A stretch of 12,458 bases of DNA, taken from Bacteroidales bacterium (lineage in GTDB: Bacteria > Bacteroidota > Bacteroidia > Bacteroidales > WCHB1-69). A program made the translations under genes and the position numbers. Shown here piece by piece: positions 1-7,721 of this stretch; position 1 is the first letter of the stretch; every line of letters begins with the position of its first letter. The notes under the pieces were generated by a model. The model made no database searches. It had not been told where the DNA came from and saw only the letters and a program-made list of their open reading frames with translations. Location: positions 1 through 12,458 of the forward strand of contig JAGCRI010000110.1 in the NCBI GenBank assembly GCA_017964755.1, given 5' to 3'.

Positions 1-318
1 GCTCATGTCGGCTGCTTTGAAGAGGAGCGGATTGTCGGCACTAAATTGACTGCAGATGTTTCGTTCCGTTATGAGGCAGATGGCGCGGCAGAAACTGATG
101 ATTTGTCGCAAACTGTTAATTATCAGGAAGTTTATGCTGTGGTACAAAATGTTATGAATGCGCCTGCACAGCTTTTGGAGAATGTGGCTTATAGAATTAT
201 AAGGGAACTTAAGAGCAGATTTCCAGACATTTCGGATGTCAAAGTTACTGTCAGTAAGCTGAATCCGGTGCTCGGCGGAAAAACAGCGGCTGCAACAGTT
301 TCAATGAAGGAGGATTAG
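1..318 (+). CDS. folB: Dihydroneopterin aldolase (FolB), 3' part
   Basis: The frame is open from the left edge to TAG at 316-318, leaving 105 residues; the N-terminal few residues lie outside the window. FolB converts 7,8-dihydroneopterin to 6-hydroxymethyl-dihydropterin and glycolaldehyde in cytosolic folate synthesis. Visible family landmarks, numbered from the edge: the GCFEEERIVGT segment with Glu9 at the place of the catalytic Glu, TVNYQEV with Tyr41 (active-site Tyr), LLENVAYRI with Glu60 (pterin-binding Glu), and VSKLNPVLGG with Lys86 (catalytic Lys). The His that usually precedes the first Gly (HG) appears to be Val3 here. A TTG at 46 could be mistaken for a start, but homology clearly continues upstream of it. 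The family is about 120 residues long, so only around 10-15 are missing. Its expression relation to the next gene is unclear, because a promoter lies between them. Confidence 0.9.
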   Translation, partial: AHVGCFEEERIVGTKLTADVSFRYEADGAAETDDLSQTVNYQEVYAVVQNVMNAPAQLLENVAYRIIRELKSRFPDISDVKVTVSKLNPVLGGKTAAATVSMKED

Positions 319-358
319 CGTTAAAAACCCAAGTCGTTTTTCTATCCGACATTTTTAT

Positions 359-366
359 TATCTTTG
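359..366 (+). promoter_or_regulatory. Bacteroidota-type -7 promoter box for the PpiC operon
   Basis: TATCTTTG matches the Bacteroidota sigma factor -7 consensus TAnnTTTG exactly. A T-run (337-340, TTTT) lies 18 bases upstream and could be a weak -33 element (consensus TTTG). Transcription would start near 371, giving a leader of about 30 bases before the ATG at 401. The same octamer occurs at the expected place before two other genes in this window, which strengthens the call. Confidence 0.6.
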
Positions 367-400
367 CTGATTATTTTTTGATGACTATAAAATTATTGAT

Positions 401-2143
401 ATGATGAAAAAACTTCAAATTGTATTGTCTGTCGCACTTCTTGCTGCAGTTAATTTTATTTATGCGCAAAATAGTGATTATCTGTTGATTGTTGGGAAAG
501 ACACCATTTCAAAGGATGAGTTTTTGCGTACTTATCAGAAGAATAGTTCGCTTGAAAAGGCAACGCAGAAAGATTTGCGTGATTACTTGGATCTTTATAC
601 TAATTTCAAATTAAAGGTTTTGGACGGCGAGGCTCAGCAGGTTGACACTTCCGCCAATTTTACCCGTGAACTCAATTCGTATAGGAACCAATCGGCTCAG
701 CAATACCTTATAGATAAGGAAGTTACAGATGAATTGATTGAAGAGGCATTCGAGCATTCAAAGTATCATGTTAGAGCTTCACATATTCTTGTGGAGTGTA
801 AGACAACTAACCCGTCTGACACTTTGGCAGCGTATAAGAAGATAATGGATATTCGTAAAAAACTGATAAACAAGGAAATGTCTTTTGCTGATGCTGCTGT
901 GACCTATTCCGATGACCCTTCTTCCAAGGATCGCGAAGGACGGAACGGACAAATGATGGCCGGAAATAAGGGCGACCTTGGCTATTTCACTGTTTTCAAT
1001 ATGATTTATCCGTTTGAAGTTGCAGTTTATAATACACCGGTCGGAAAAATATCAATGCCTGTTAGGACATCGTTCGGATACCATATTATATATGTTACCG
1101 ATAAAGTCCCGGCTATAGAATCCATATCAATTTCACAGATATATTTTGCTGATTCGCTTGCGAAAGAGGGCAAGATGACAGCGGAGACAAAGGAAAAGAT
1201 AGATGAAGTCCAGAAAAAACTGAAAAACACATCTTTCGAAGATTTGGTTATGGCCTATTCCGATGATAAGGGGACGGCTATTGAATCAAAAAAAGGTGAG
1301 GTTAAGGCTTTCGCTCCTCAGCGCCGCCCCGGTGACTTTGTGAAGGCGTGCATTTCGCTGAAGCAGGGTGGGGTGTCTGCTCCGGTTGCCACTCATGACG
1401 GCTGGTTTATTATTAAATTGAAAGAGGTTAAGAATTTGGAGATTACTGAAGACCAGAAATTTGCAATGAAAAACAGAATACAGAGGGACAACCGCTCTTT
1501 TAAGAGCAAAGAATCGTTGGTTGAAAAACTTAAAAAGGAATACAAGTTCGAGGATTCAGGGGCAAAGGCGGCCATTGATTTCTTTTCAAAAAATATTCCT
1601 CATGAATATATGCAGTCATCGAAAATTGATTTGGAGGAGCTTGACGGCATCAGACAGCTGAAGCCGATGTTCACGTTTGCTGACCAGAAGGTTACTGCTC
1701 TTGATTATGCGAAATATATACGCCGTTTTCAAGGAATCAGCAACATTAATGATATGAAAAAGTTTGTTGAGGAGAAATATCCGTTTTTTGTGAATGAAAC
1801 AATTTTAAGATACGAAAACGAACATCTGGAAAGTAAATATCCTGAGTTTAAGGCTCTCGTGGAAGAATATCACGATGGGATGGTGCTGTATGAGATAACA
1901 TCTTCTGAAGATTGGCTCAAAGCTGTTAAGGATACAGTGGGGCTTGTGAATTTTTATGAAAAGGTGCAATCCAAATATCCTGTTTCAAAATCCGACCCGA
2001 CACCGAGACCTTTTGAAGAGGTTAAATCTGCGGTAATAACTGAATATCAGGATTTTCTTGAGAGCAAATGGCTTGAGGCTCTGCGCGTAAAATATCCTGT
2101 CAGGGTCAATGAGAAGGTTTTTGACTCAATCCTCAAAAAATAG
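401..2143 (+). CDS. Periplasmic peptidyl-prolyl cis-trans isomerase with two parvulin domains (PpiC/SurA type)
   Basis: This 580-residue exported chaperone/isomerase probably assists folding of outer-membrane and secreted proteins in the periplasm. Residues 1-22 form a signal peptide (two Lys, hydrophobic core, cleavage after IYA before Gln23). A SurA-like N-terminal helical region (about 25-120) leads into parvulin domain 1 (about 123-234), with the hallmarks VRASHILV, GDLGYF and FGYHIIYV. A more diverged parvulin domain 2 (about 242-343) has SISQIYF, KKGEVKAF and DGWFIIKL. The remaining 235 residues are helical and charged, with no clear third parvulin domain. ATG at 401 is chosen; ATG at 404 is an equally possible start and would still give a normal signal peptide. 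The gene is followed after three bases by the next gene, so the two are surely co-transcribed. Its direct client proteins cannot be read from sequence. Confidence 0.9.
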   Translation: MMKKLQIVLSVALLAAVNFIYAQNSDYLLIVGKDTISKDEFLRTYQKNSSLEKATQKDLRDYLDLYTNFKLKVLDGEAQQVDTSANFTRELNSYRNQSAQQYLIDKEVTDELIEEAFEHSKYHVRASHILVECKTTNPSDTLAAYKKIMDIRKKLINKEMSFADAAVTYSDDPSSKDREGRNGQMMAGNKGDLGYFTVFNMIYPFEVAVYNTPVGKISMPVRTSFGYHIIYVTDKVPAIESISISQIYFADSLAKEGKMTAETKEKIDEVQKKLKNTSFEDLVMAYSDDKGTAIESKKGEVKAFAPQRRPGDFVKACISLKQGGVSAPVATHDGWFIIKLKEVKNLEITEDQKFAMKNRIQRDNRSFKSKESLVEKLKKEYKFEDSGAKAAIDFFSKNIPHEYMQSSKIDLEELDGIRQLKPMFTFADQKVTALDYAKYIRRFQGISNINDMKKFVEEKYPFFVNETILRYENEHLESKYPEFKALVEEYHDGMVLYEITSSEDWLKAVKDTVGLVNFYEKVQSKYPVSKSDPTPRPFEEVKSAVITEYQDFLESKWLEALRVKYPVRVNEKVFDSILKK

Positions 2144-2146
2144 GAA

Positions 2147-2950
2147 GTGAAGAGGTTCGCTTTTTTCATATTGCTGCCCGTGCTTTTTGCGGCGTGCTCC
2201 GATACAGGCGACAAAGTCGTGGCGGAAGTGTACGAAAACAAACTCTTCCTTTCGGAAGTGGTGAGCCAAGTGCCTGATTATCTTACAGGTAAGGATAGCG
2301 CTGATTATGCGAAAAAAATTATTGAAGATTGGACAATTGACCAGATTCTTCTTCATGAGGCAAATTTGGAATTGTCGCCGGCAGAACGTAATTTTTCAAA
2401 AGAACTTGCGGAATTGCGCAAAGATCTGATGATTCAGGCTTATTGCAGAAAAATTACAGCTGACACCACTTTGTTTCCTGTTTCAGATGAGGAGGTCGCC
2501 GAGTTTATGAGGACTTATGGGATGAATTATTCTGTGGAGAAGGAAATTGTGCGGCTTAATTATGTCAAACTTGCAAAAAAATCCAAACTTATTCCGAAAG
2601 TCAAGGCTATTTTGTCTGATGACGATTTGCGTCAGACCCAGAAAGACGTTATCGAAAAACTCTGCTCTGATTCGATAGAGTATTTTATAGATGATGACAA
2701 ATGGCTCTATCTTGAAGATATTGAAGTCGAATTTCCTTTGCAGTTGAAGGAGAAAGAGCGGTTGCAGGATGAGAACAGGTTCATTGAAGTTGATGATGAT
2801 GAGTATCATTATATGATTGTGCTGTTGGATTACAGGAAACATCAGACTGCAGAAGAGAGCGGGGCGAACAAATACGACCATGTCCGCGATATGATACGCC
2901 AACAAAAACGCGTCCAATTCATAAAAGAGAAAATAGACGCGTTACGTTAG
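2147..2950 (+). CDS. SurA/PpiC-associated lipoprotein without a recognisable parvulin domain
   Basis: The product has 267 residues. It starts with GTG at 2147, only three bases after the stop of the isomerase gene; no in-frame ATG is better placed, and this start gives a complete lipoprotein signal (KRFAFFILLPVLFAAC), with Cys17 as the lipidated residue. Asp19 after the Cys and an acidic stretch are typical of Bacteroidota lipoproteins. The remainder is highly charged and helix-prone (about 20-260), resembling the N- and C-terminal chaperone halves of SurA-like proteins. I see none of the parvulin landmarks (SHIL, GDLG, FGYH). By context it is probably a membrane-anchored periplasmic folding factor acting with the upstream isomerase. 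In many Bacteroidota such genes sit in runs of PpiC/SurA paralogues; here a convergent gene ends the run. Family membership is inferred mainly from layout and general architecture. Confidence 0.75.
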   Translation: MKRFAFFILLPVLFAACSDTGDKVVAEVYENKLFLSEVVSQVPDYLTGKDSADYAKKIIEDWTIDQILLHEANLELSPAERNFSKELAELRKDLMIQAYCRKITADTTLFPVSDEEVAEFMRTYGMNYSVEKEIVRLNYVKLAKKSKLIPKVKAILSDDDLRQTQKDVIEKLCSDSIEYFIDDDKWLYLEDIEVEFPLQLKEKERLQDENRFIEVDDDEYHYMIVLLDYRKHQTAEESGANKYDHVRDMIRQQKRVQFIKEKIDALR

Positions 2951-2969
2951 ATTCCTGAAATTTTTTATA

Positions 2970-2990
2970 AGGGACTTTTATTTGTTCCCT
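2970..2990. terminator. Small hairpin between convergent genes
   Basis: AGGGA and TCCCT pair across an A/T-rich loop, with one extra C-G pair if a single base is bulged (2970-2975 with 2984-2990). It lies between the stop at 2950 on the plus strand and the end of the minus-strand gene, whose stop codon is in the loop. There is no good U-tract on either side, so termination activity is only a possibility. Confidence 0.25.
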
Positions 2991-4519
2991 ACATATCTTC
3001 CGAAGTTGAATCCCACACTGATTGCGAGGTAGAAGTCGTGGTCGAATTTTGCGGTTCCGAGGTCAAGGGCGAGATAGATACGTTTGTAGTCAGCGCCGAG
3101 GCGGACATCAATGCCGGAAGGTGCTGCGTAGCCGAGCCCCCCGATGAAGGCGAAGCTGTTGTCATAGTCGCCATAAACGGCGAGAACGCCCAAGCGCGGT
3201 GTCCACGGAATGCCCCATGAGAAGAATCCGCCGAGTGCCCAGGTTTTTGACAGCGGGTAAGCGAAGTCAAGGCAGACGTTGGCAGAGAAGCGCGGGTAGT
3301 CATATTTGAAACCGTGTGCGAAAAATCCGGCGCCGGCTCCGAAGAAGAGATTCCTCCTGTCTTTTTGAGCATCTTTTACTTGTGTGCTTGGCTTGTCAGT
3401 GGTTTCCAAATTACTCTTGCGCGGACTTTCAACCACATCGCCGAGTGTCCAGCGGACGCGTCCCTCGCGCGAACTCGGCACATAGCAGCGCAAGTCGCGC
3501 CAGCGGTTTGTGAGGTTCTGCGCCATTGTCTTGAACTCCTCCTCCAACTTGGTGATGTTTTCAACCTCGTTGAAATTTGGTCCGTCTTCGCCCATGCTGG
3601 CAACTTCTTTCAGCTCTTTGCGGAACTTCTCAACATTTGTGAGGTCGCCTCCTTTAAGGGCTATGATATAGCTTTCTATTGGACGTCCAGCAAGATTTTG
3701 GTTGATTCTTCCTGATATGCGTTCGCGGTATTCGTCAGAGTTTTTGATGTTCAGATTAAAACTGTTCGATGCATTGTCAAGTCCGTCTGTAAAAGATACA
3801 AGGCACGAAACTTCGTACACGTCCTTGTCCTTATCGCGCATGTTTGCTGTGTATTCCTTTATCATGTCCATTGCCTTGTCCATGGCATAGTAAAGGGCAG
3901 TGTTATTGTCGGTCTGGAGCCCGTCTATAAAGTCTATCATCTTGCTGATAGAGTGGGAGGTGAGTGGCTGGATATCAAAAACGTTGAAATCAGTGTTCTT
4001 CATAGTGTTGAACCCTATGATACCGAGGCGCACATTGCCTTCAGGACACCGGCCGTAAAGCTGTTGTATGAAACTTGTCGCACTCCTTTTCAGCTGGGAG
4101 AAGTCCTGTGCCATTGAGCTGCTGCAGTCCAAGACGAGCATTATGCTCATTATTTTTTGAGACTGGTAGCTCTCCGTGGCCTGTTTCACTTCGCGGTCAA
4201 CCTGCCACTGTTTTGATTCAGGGTCGTAGCGCCAGAATTTAAGAGTTGCATCAAGACCGCCTTCGTATGTGGTTTCAGCTTTTTGGAAAGTGAAAAGCAC
4301 ATTCTCCCCTTCATTTTTTCCGGTCCAGACGTTCTCGTCCTTGAATGTGATACCTTTAGATGATACATTCTGCAATTTGTAGTCCCAGCCGTTGTGCGAA
4401 GAGTTCGGTGAAATTGTCATCGTACCTTCAATATAATACTTCGCATTTTCGGGTGAAGTTTGGGCGAAAGCTGCGGCGAAGCCGACAAGAAAACCGATTA
4501 AGATGATGATTTTTTTCAT
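2978..4519 (-). CDS. Secreted von Willebrand factor A domain protein with a barrel-like C-terminal segment
   Basis: The protein has 513 residues. Residues 1-19 are a signal peptide (cleavage AFA before Gln20). Residues 25-115 form a beta-rich N-terminal region. The VWA domain spans about 123-335: strand IMSIMLVLD leads to the metal-ion-dependent adhesion site DCSSS (Asp131, Ser133, Ser135), with the downstream Thr207 (NNTALYYAM) and Asp245 (SFTDGLDN) completing the usual MIDAS set, so metal-dependent ligand binding is plausible. After a polar linker (345-390), residues 391-513 are rich in Gly and aromatic residues in alternating strands and end with SVGFNFGRYV, resembling a small outer-membrane beta-barrel. 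It may therefore present the VWA domain at the outer membrane; a soluble beta domain is the alternative. It has its own promoter and converges on the PpiC operon. Its ligand and function are unknown. Confidence 0.8.
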   Translation of the reverse strand: MKKIIILIGFLVGFAAAFAQTSPENAKYYIEGTMTISPNSSHNGWDYKLQNVSSKGITFKDENVWTGKNEGENVLFTFQKAETTYEGGLDATLKFWRYDPESKQWQVDREVKQATESYQSQKIMSIMLVLDCSSSMAQDFSQLKRSATSFIQQLYGRCPEGNVRLGIIGFNTMKNTDFNVFDIQPLTSHSISKMIDFIDGLQTDNNTALYYAMDKAMDMIKEYTANMRDKDKDVYEVSCLVSFTDGLDNASNSFNLNIKNSDEYRERISGRINQNLAGRPIESYIIALKGGDLTNVEKFRKELKEVASMGEDGPNFNEVENITKLEEEFKTMAQNLTNRWRDLRCYVPSSREGRVRWTLGDVVESPRKSNLETTDKPSTQVKDAQKDRRNLFFGAGAGFFAHGFKYDYPRFSANVCLDFAYPLSKTWALGGFFSWGIPWTPRLGVLAVYGDYDNSFAFIGGLGYAAPSGIDVRLGADYKRIYLALDLGTAKFDHDFYLAISVGFNFGRYVGNK

Positions 4520-4590
4520 ATTGCTAAGTCTTGAAAATTTCTATAAAAACGATGATTTTTGTATTCTATTTTATTAAAAATAAGAATTTA

Positions 4591-4598
4591 CAAAGATA
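4591..4598 (-). promoter_or_regulatory. Bacteroidota-type -7 promoter box for the VWA gene
   Basis: On the minus strand this reads TATCTTTG, an exact TAnnTTTG. Transcription would begin near 4586, leaving an A/T-rich leader of about 65 bases before the ATG at 4519. I see no convincing TTTG -33 element at the usual spacing. Confidence 0.5.
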
Positions 4599-4666
4599 GG
4601 AAAAAATAAAATACGAATTTATGGAATTGTTATATAATGTCCGCTACATGAGCCCTATGAAAACAG

Positions 4667-4730
4667 TTCTCCCGCAGTTTTTGCAGGTGGCAGTTCCTTT
4701 CTGCGCAAATCTGCAGCTGCTGCGGGAGAA
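4667..4730 (-). terminator. Long three-tier hairpin downstream of the M16 peptidase gene
   Basis: An 11-base perfect inverted repeat (TTCTCCCGCAG at 4667-4677, CTGCGGGAGAA at 4720-4730) encloses two further nested stems: 4681-4686 with 4711-4716 (6 pairs, one wobble) and 4690-4693 with 4701-4704 (4 pairs), closing a 7-base loop. On the minus strand it starts 12 bases after the peptidase stop codon and is followed by CTGTTTTCAT, a short T-run. A rho-independent terminator or a 3'-end stabilising structure for the peptidase mRNA is the simplest reading. The long arm and internal loops are larger than a standard terminator, so a small structured RNA or a repeat element is possible. Confidence 0.5.
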
Positions 4731-4742
4731 TAAAAGTTAATT

Positions 4743-7649
4743 TTAGTATCCGAATATCGTCTTTTGGTCAACGGTCTCCATTGGGCCGAGTTCCGACAGA
4801 TATTTGGTGTCAATGTCTTTCAGATCGCCCAACACGCAATAGGTGTAAGTGCTGTTTTTGACCATCTTCTCTTGGAACGCCTTCACATCAGCGAGCGTCA
4901 TATTTTGAAGTTTTTCAAAAATCACCTTGTTGCGATCGTAGTCAACGCCCATGTCACAAGCATCCATATAACTCCAAAGTACGTTGTCCTTAATGCAGCG
5001 TTGAGTGCGCATGCGTGAGATGATGGAGTTCTTGGCAATGTCAAATGCAGCTTCGCTTTCTGGCATATTGTCAATTATTTCGGCGAATGCCTCAATAGCA
5101 CTCTTCATCTTGTCGTTCTGTGTTGCGATGAAAGCCATAAAATAGTATGGATCAGTGCCTCTTGACGGTTCAGCAAAATATGCGTTTGCCGAATATGCCA
5201 ACGCACGCGCCTCGCGCATCTCCTGAAATACTATGCTGCCCATGTTGCCTCCGAAATATTCGTTGTAGAGGTTAATGTCAGCGTCATTCGCAACATCAAA
5301 TTTAATGCCGCGGTTCGCATATTGCGCATAGTAAATCTGTTTTGCATCATACTGTGCCACATACACTTTCGAAGATTCTACAGTACGCGGCGTGTAGTGT
5401 ACAGTTTCAGGAATCGCTTCTAATTTTTCTGGAGTCTTGTGTATATTATCGACCATCGTAATCACGTTTTTGCTCTTTTCTGGTCCATAATATAATACTG
5501 TATGCTCTTTTTTCAGAAGGTTTTTAACCTGATTGAGAAGCGTTTCTGAAGTGAGTTCAGCCAAAGCCTCATTTGGCATGACAGTTTTCTTGATGAAGTC
5601 TTCACCATACATCGCATAGCGGCGCAAAGCATAGAAGTTGTAACTTTGGCTTAACTTGTTGTCGCTGCGTGATTTGAAGATGTCGTTTTTCAGCTCTGCT
5701 AATACTTCGTCATCGGCTTTGGGGTCAGCGAGAAATTCTTCCATAAGTGTCATGGCTTTCTCCATATTCTCATTGAGCCCGCTGACCATGATATAACTGC
5801 GTTCAGGACCGGCGATGAATCTCATGTTGCAGGCGATGTTATAAAATTCGCTCTTTATCTCCTCAGGAGTTTTGGTGGAAGTTCCGAGGTAATCCAAATA
5901 AGAGAATGCCGTGCTGAGAGTTGCATCGTTGTTTGTGCCAAGGTCGAATACATAGATGAGGTCGAAAACGTCTGTCGTTTCATTCTTTTTGTACAATACC
6001 GGAAGTCCGGCTTTTGTGCTTGTCTTTTCCATATCTTTGTTGAAATCAACGAAGACAGGCTCGATAGGTTTAACTTCCGAATTTTGGATTTCTCTCAAAA
6101 ATTGGCTGCTCGTGTCGCGGTTAGTGACAATAGGGGTAATCTGCGGTTTGTCAATCTTTTTGAAATTCGGTTCGCCTTCGCGTTTGTAAACCACAACGTA
6201 ATTCTTTTCGCCCATATATTGGTTCGCAAATTTTATGACATCGTCTTTTGTGATTTTTGCAAGGCGGTCAAGGCGATTAACCTCATCTTCCCATGGAATA
6301 TCATTGACAAAGCAATCAACAAAAGCATTCACACGTCCATAGTTTTCGTCAAACATCTGTGTCTGCTGAAGTTTGAAATTCGCGATTGTGGCTTTAAGCA
6401 ATGACTCGTCGAAATCGCCGCTGCGGAGTTTCGCGACATTTTCCAAAAGAAGATCGCGCACCTCTTCCAACGACTGTCCTTCTTTCGGATAACCATCAAG
6501 CACCATTGCACCTTGGTCGGCAAGGGTATAGCTAAATGCGTATGCGTCAAGCACTTTCTGCTTTTGAACGAGGTTAAGGTCGAAAACACCAGCCTGCCCG
6601 TTGTAAAGCAGTGATGAGACGAGGTCGGCAACATCAGCGTCAGGATGGTTGGCAGCGGGGAGTCTCCATGCCAAAGCGACATTAGCTGCCTCCTGCCCGA
6701 TAACAACTTTCTCTATCGGTTCGGTAATAGGAGCTTCTTCCTTAACTGTCCATTTCGGCAATTCTGTGTTCGGTTTCAGTTCGCCGAAATATTTTTTGAT
6801 GATGGCTAAAGCCTCTTCGGGATCAAAATCTCCGGAAAGGCAAATTGCCATATTGTTCGGCACATAATATGTGTTATAATGTTTCTTGATATTTGTAAGT
6901 GACGGATTTTTAAGATGTTCCTGGCGACCGAGGGTTGTCTGTGTGCCGTATGGATGGTTCGGGAAAAGAGCATTAAAAAGAGTGTCAATCATCAGATTGC
7001 CGTCTTGAGTCAGCGACATATTGTATTCTTCATAAACGGCTTCAAGTTCTGTATGGAATCCACGGAAGACAGCGTTTTCGAAGCGGTCAGCCTGAATCTT
7101 TGCCCAGTTCTCAATCTGGTTTGAAGGAATTTCTTCAACATAGCATGTTACGTCATTACTTGTGTAGGCGTTAGTGCCGTCAGCGCCAATTGCCGACATC
7201 AGCTTGTCGTACTCGTTTGGAATAGAAATCTTTGAGGCTTCGTAACTGATGCTGTCAATCTGATGATAGATTGCTGCGCGCTCCGCAGGATCAGTAGTCT
7301 TTCTGTAAACCTCAAAGAGCTGCTCAATCTGGTCAAGCATTGGCTTTTCAAGTTCATAATTTGATGTGCCGTACTTTTGTGTGCCTTTGAACATCAGGTG
7401 TTCCAAATAGTGTGAAAGGCCTGTCGTCTCGGCGGGGTCGTTCTTAGAACCGACTTTCACTGCAATATTCGCCTGAATGCGCGGCTCGTCTTTGTTCACC
7501 GACATATAGACTTTCAGGCCATTGTCAAGGGTGTAAATTCTTGTTTTAATCGGGTCATTTTTCACCGATTCGTAATCCTTGTTGCCGCAAGAAGTTACAG
7601 AAACGGCAACTATTAAGCTGATTACCAATAAATTAAAAAATCTTTTCAT
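4743..7649 (-). CDS. M16 family zinc metallopeptidase, lipoprotein
   Basis: The 968-residue protein has a lipoprotein signal peptide (VSVTSC, lipid on Cys21) and is thus anchored in the periplasm or on the surface. It has the two-half M16 (pitrilysin/insulinase-like) architecture. The N-terminal catalytic half (about 35-270) carries the inverted zinc motif HYLEH: His80 and His84 bind zinc and Glu83 is the general base. The third zinc ligand is probably Glu208 in ELEAVYEEYNM. Between them lies a charged helical stretch (about 105-150) that lengthens the usual spacing. The C-terminal inactive half includes FGGNMGS (799-805) and REARALAY (Arg812, Tyr819), the region that in this family helps bind substrate. 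It probably degrades peptides or small unfolded proteins in the envelope; the substrate is unknown. The gene has its own promoter and a hairpin after its stop, so it is probably monocistronic. Confidence 0.92.
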   Translation of the reverse strand: MKRFFNLLVISLIVAVSVTSCGNKDYESVKNDPIKTRIYTLDNGLKVYMSVNKDEPRIQANIAVKVGSKNDPAETTGLSHYLEHLMFKGTQKYGTSNYELEKPMLDQIEQLFEVYRKTTDPAERAAIYHQIDSISYEASKISIPNEYDKLMSAIGADGTNAYTSNDVTCYVEEIPSNQIENWAKIQADRFENAVFRGFHTELEAVYEEYNMSLTQDGNLMIDTLFNALFPNHPYGTQTTLGRQEHLKNPSLTNIKKHYNTYYVPNNMAICLSGDFDPEEALAIIKKYFGELKPNTELPKWTVKEEAPITEPIEKVVIGQEAANVALAWRLPAANHPDADVADLVSSLLYNGQAGVFDLNLVQKQKVLDAYAFSYTLADQGAMVLDGYPKEGQSLEEVRDLLLENVAKLRSGDFDESLLKATIANFKLQQTQMFDENYGRVNAFVDCFVNDIPWEDEVNRLDRLAKITKDDVIKFANQYMGEKNYVVVYKREGEPNFKKIDKPQITPIVTNRDTSSQFLREIQNSEVKPIEPVFVDFNKDMEKTSTKAGLPVLYKKNETTDVFDLIYVFDLGTNNDATLSTAFSYLDYLGTSTKTPEEIKSEFYNIACNMRFIAGPERSYIMVSGLNENMEKAMTLMEEFLADPKADDEVLAELKNDIFKSRSDNKLSQSYNFYALRRYAMYGEDFIKKTVMPNEALAELTSETLLNQVKNLLKKEHTVLYYGPEKSKNVITMVDNIHKTPEKLEAIPETVHYTPRTVESSKVYVAQYDAKQIYYAQYANRGIKFDVANDADINLYNEYFGGNMGSIVFQEMREARALAYSANAYFAEPSRGTDPYYFMAFIATQNDKMKSAIEAFAEIIDNMPESEAAFDIAKNSIISRMRTQRCIKDNVLWSYMDACDMGVDYDRNKVIFEKLQNMTLADVKAFQEKMVKNSTYTYCVLGDLKDIDTKYLSELGPMETVDQKTIFGY

Positions 7650-7677
7650 ATTATTTGTTTTTGTTGGATTTATTTTA

Positions 7678-7685
7678 CAAAGATA
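7678..7685 (-). promoter_or_regulatory. Bacteroidota-type -7 promoter box for the M16 peptidase gene
   Basis: TATCTTTG on the minus strand matches TAnnTTTG exactly and sits 29 bases before the ATG at 7649, giving a short leader of about 24 bases. It lies in the 72-base A/T-rich gap after the upstream operon. No clear -33 TTTG is visible. It suggests that the peptidase is transcribed independently of the ketosynthase operon, though read-through cannot be excluded because I see no terminator hairpin in this gap. Confidence 0.55.
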
Positions 7686-7721
7686 TTAAAAGAATTATAT
7701 TAAAAGTGAATTAGGCAAAAG

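Noticed and set aside
333..350. GTCG/CGAC stem after folB as a terminator
   Set aside because: Only four pairs across a ten-base loop, and it overlaps the presumed upstream promoter region; too weak to call.
2483..2917. 144-codon minus-strand frame inside the lipoprotein gene
   Set aside because: Ile/Phe/Leu-rich shadow of an acidic Lys/Glu/Asp-rich coding sequence; the plus-strand gene has a lipoprotein signal and operon context.
4648..4740. 30-codon ORF on the plus strand (ATG to TAA)
   Set aside because: It overlaps the long hairpin almost entirely, has no clear ribosome-binding or promoter signal, and lies in a gap where structure explains the sequence better. Kept only as a note within the hairpin finding.
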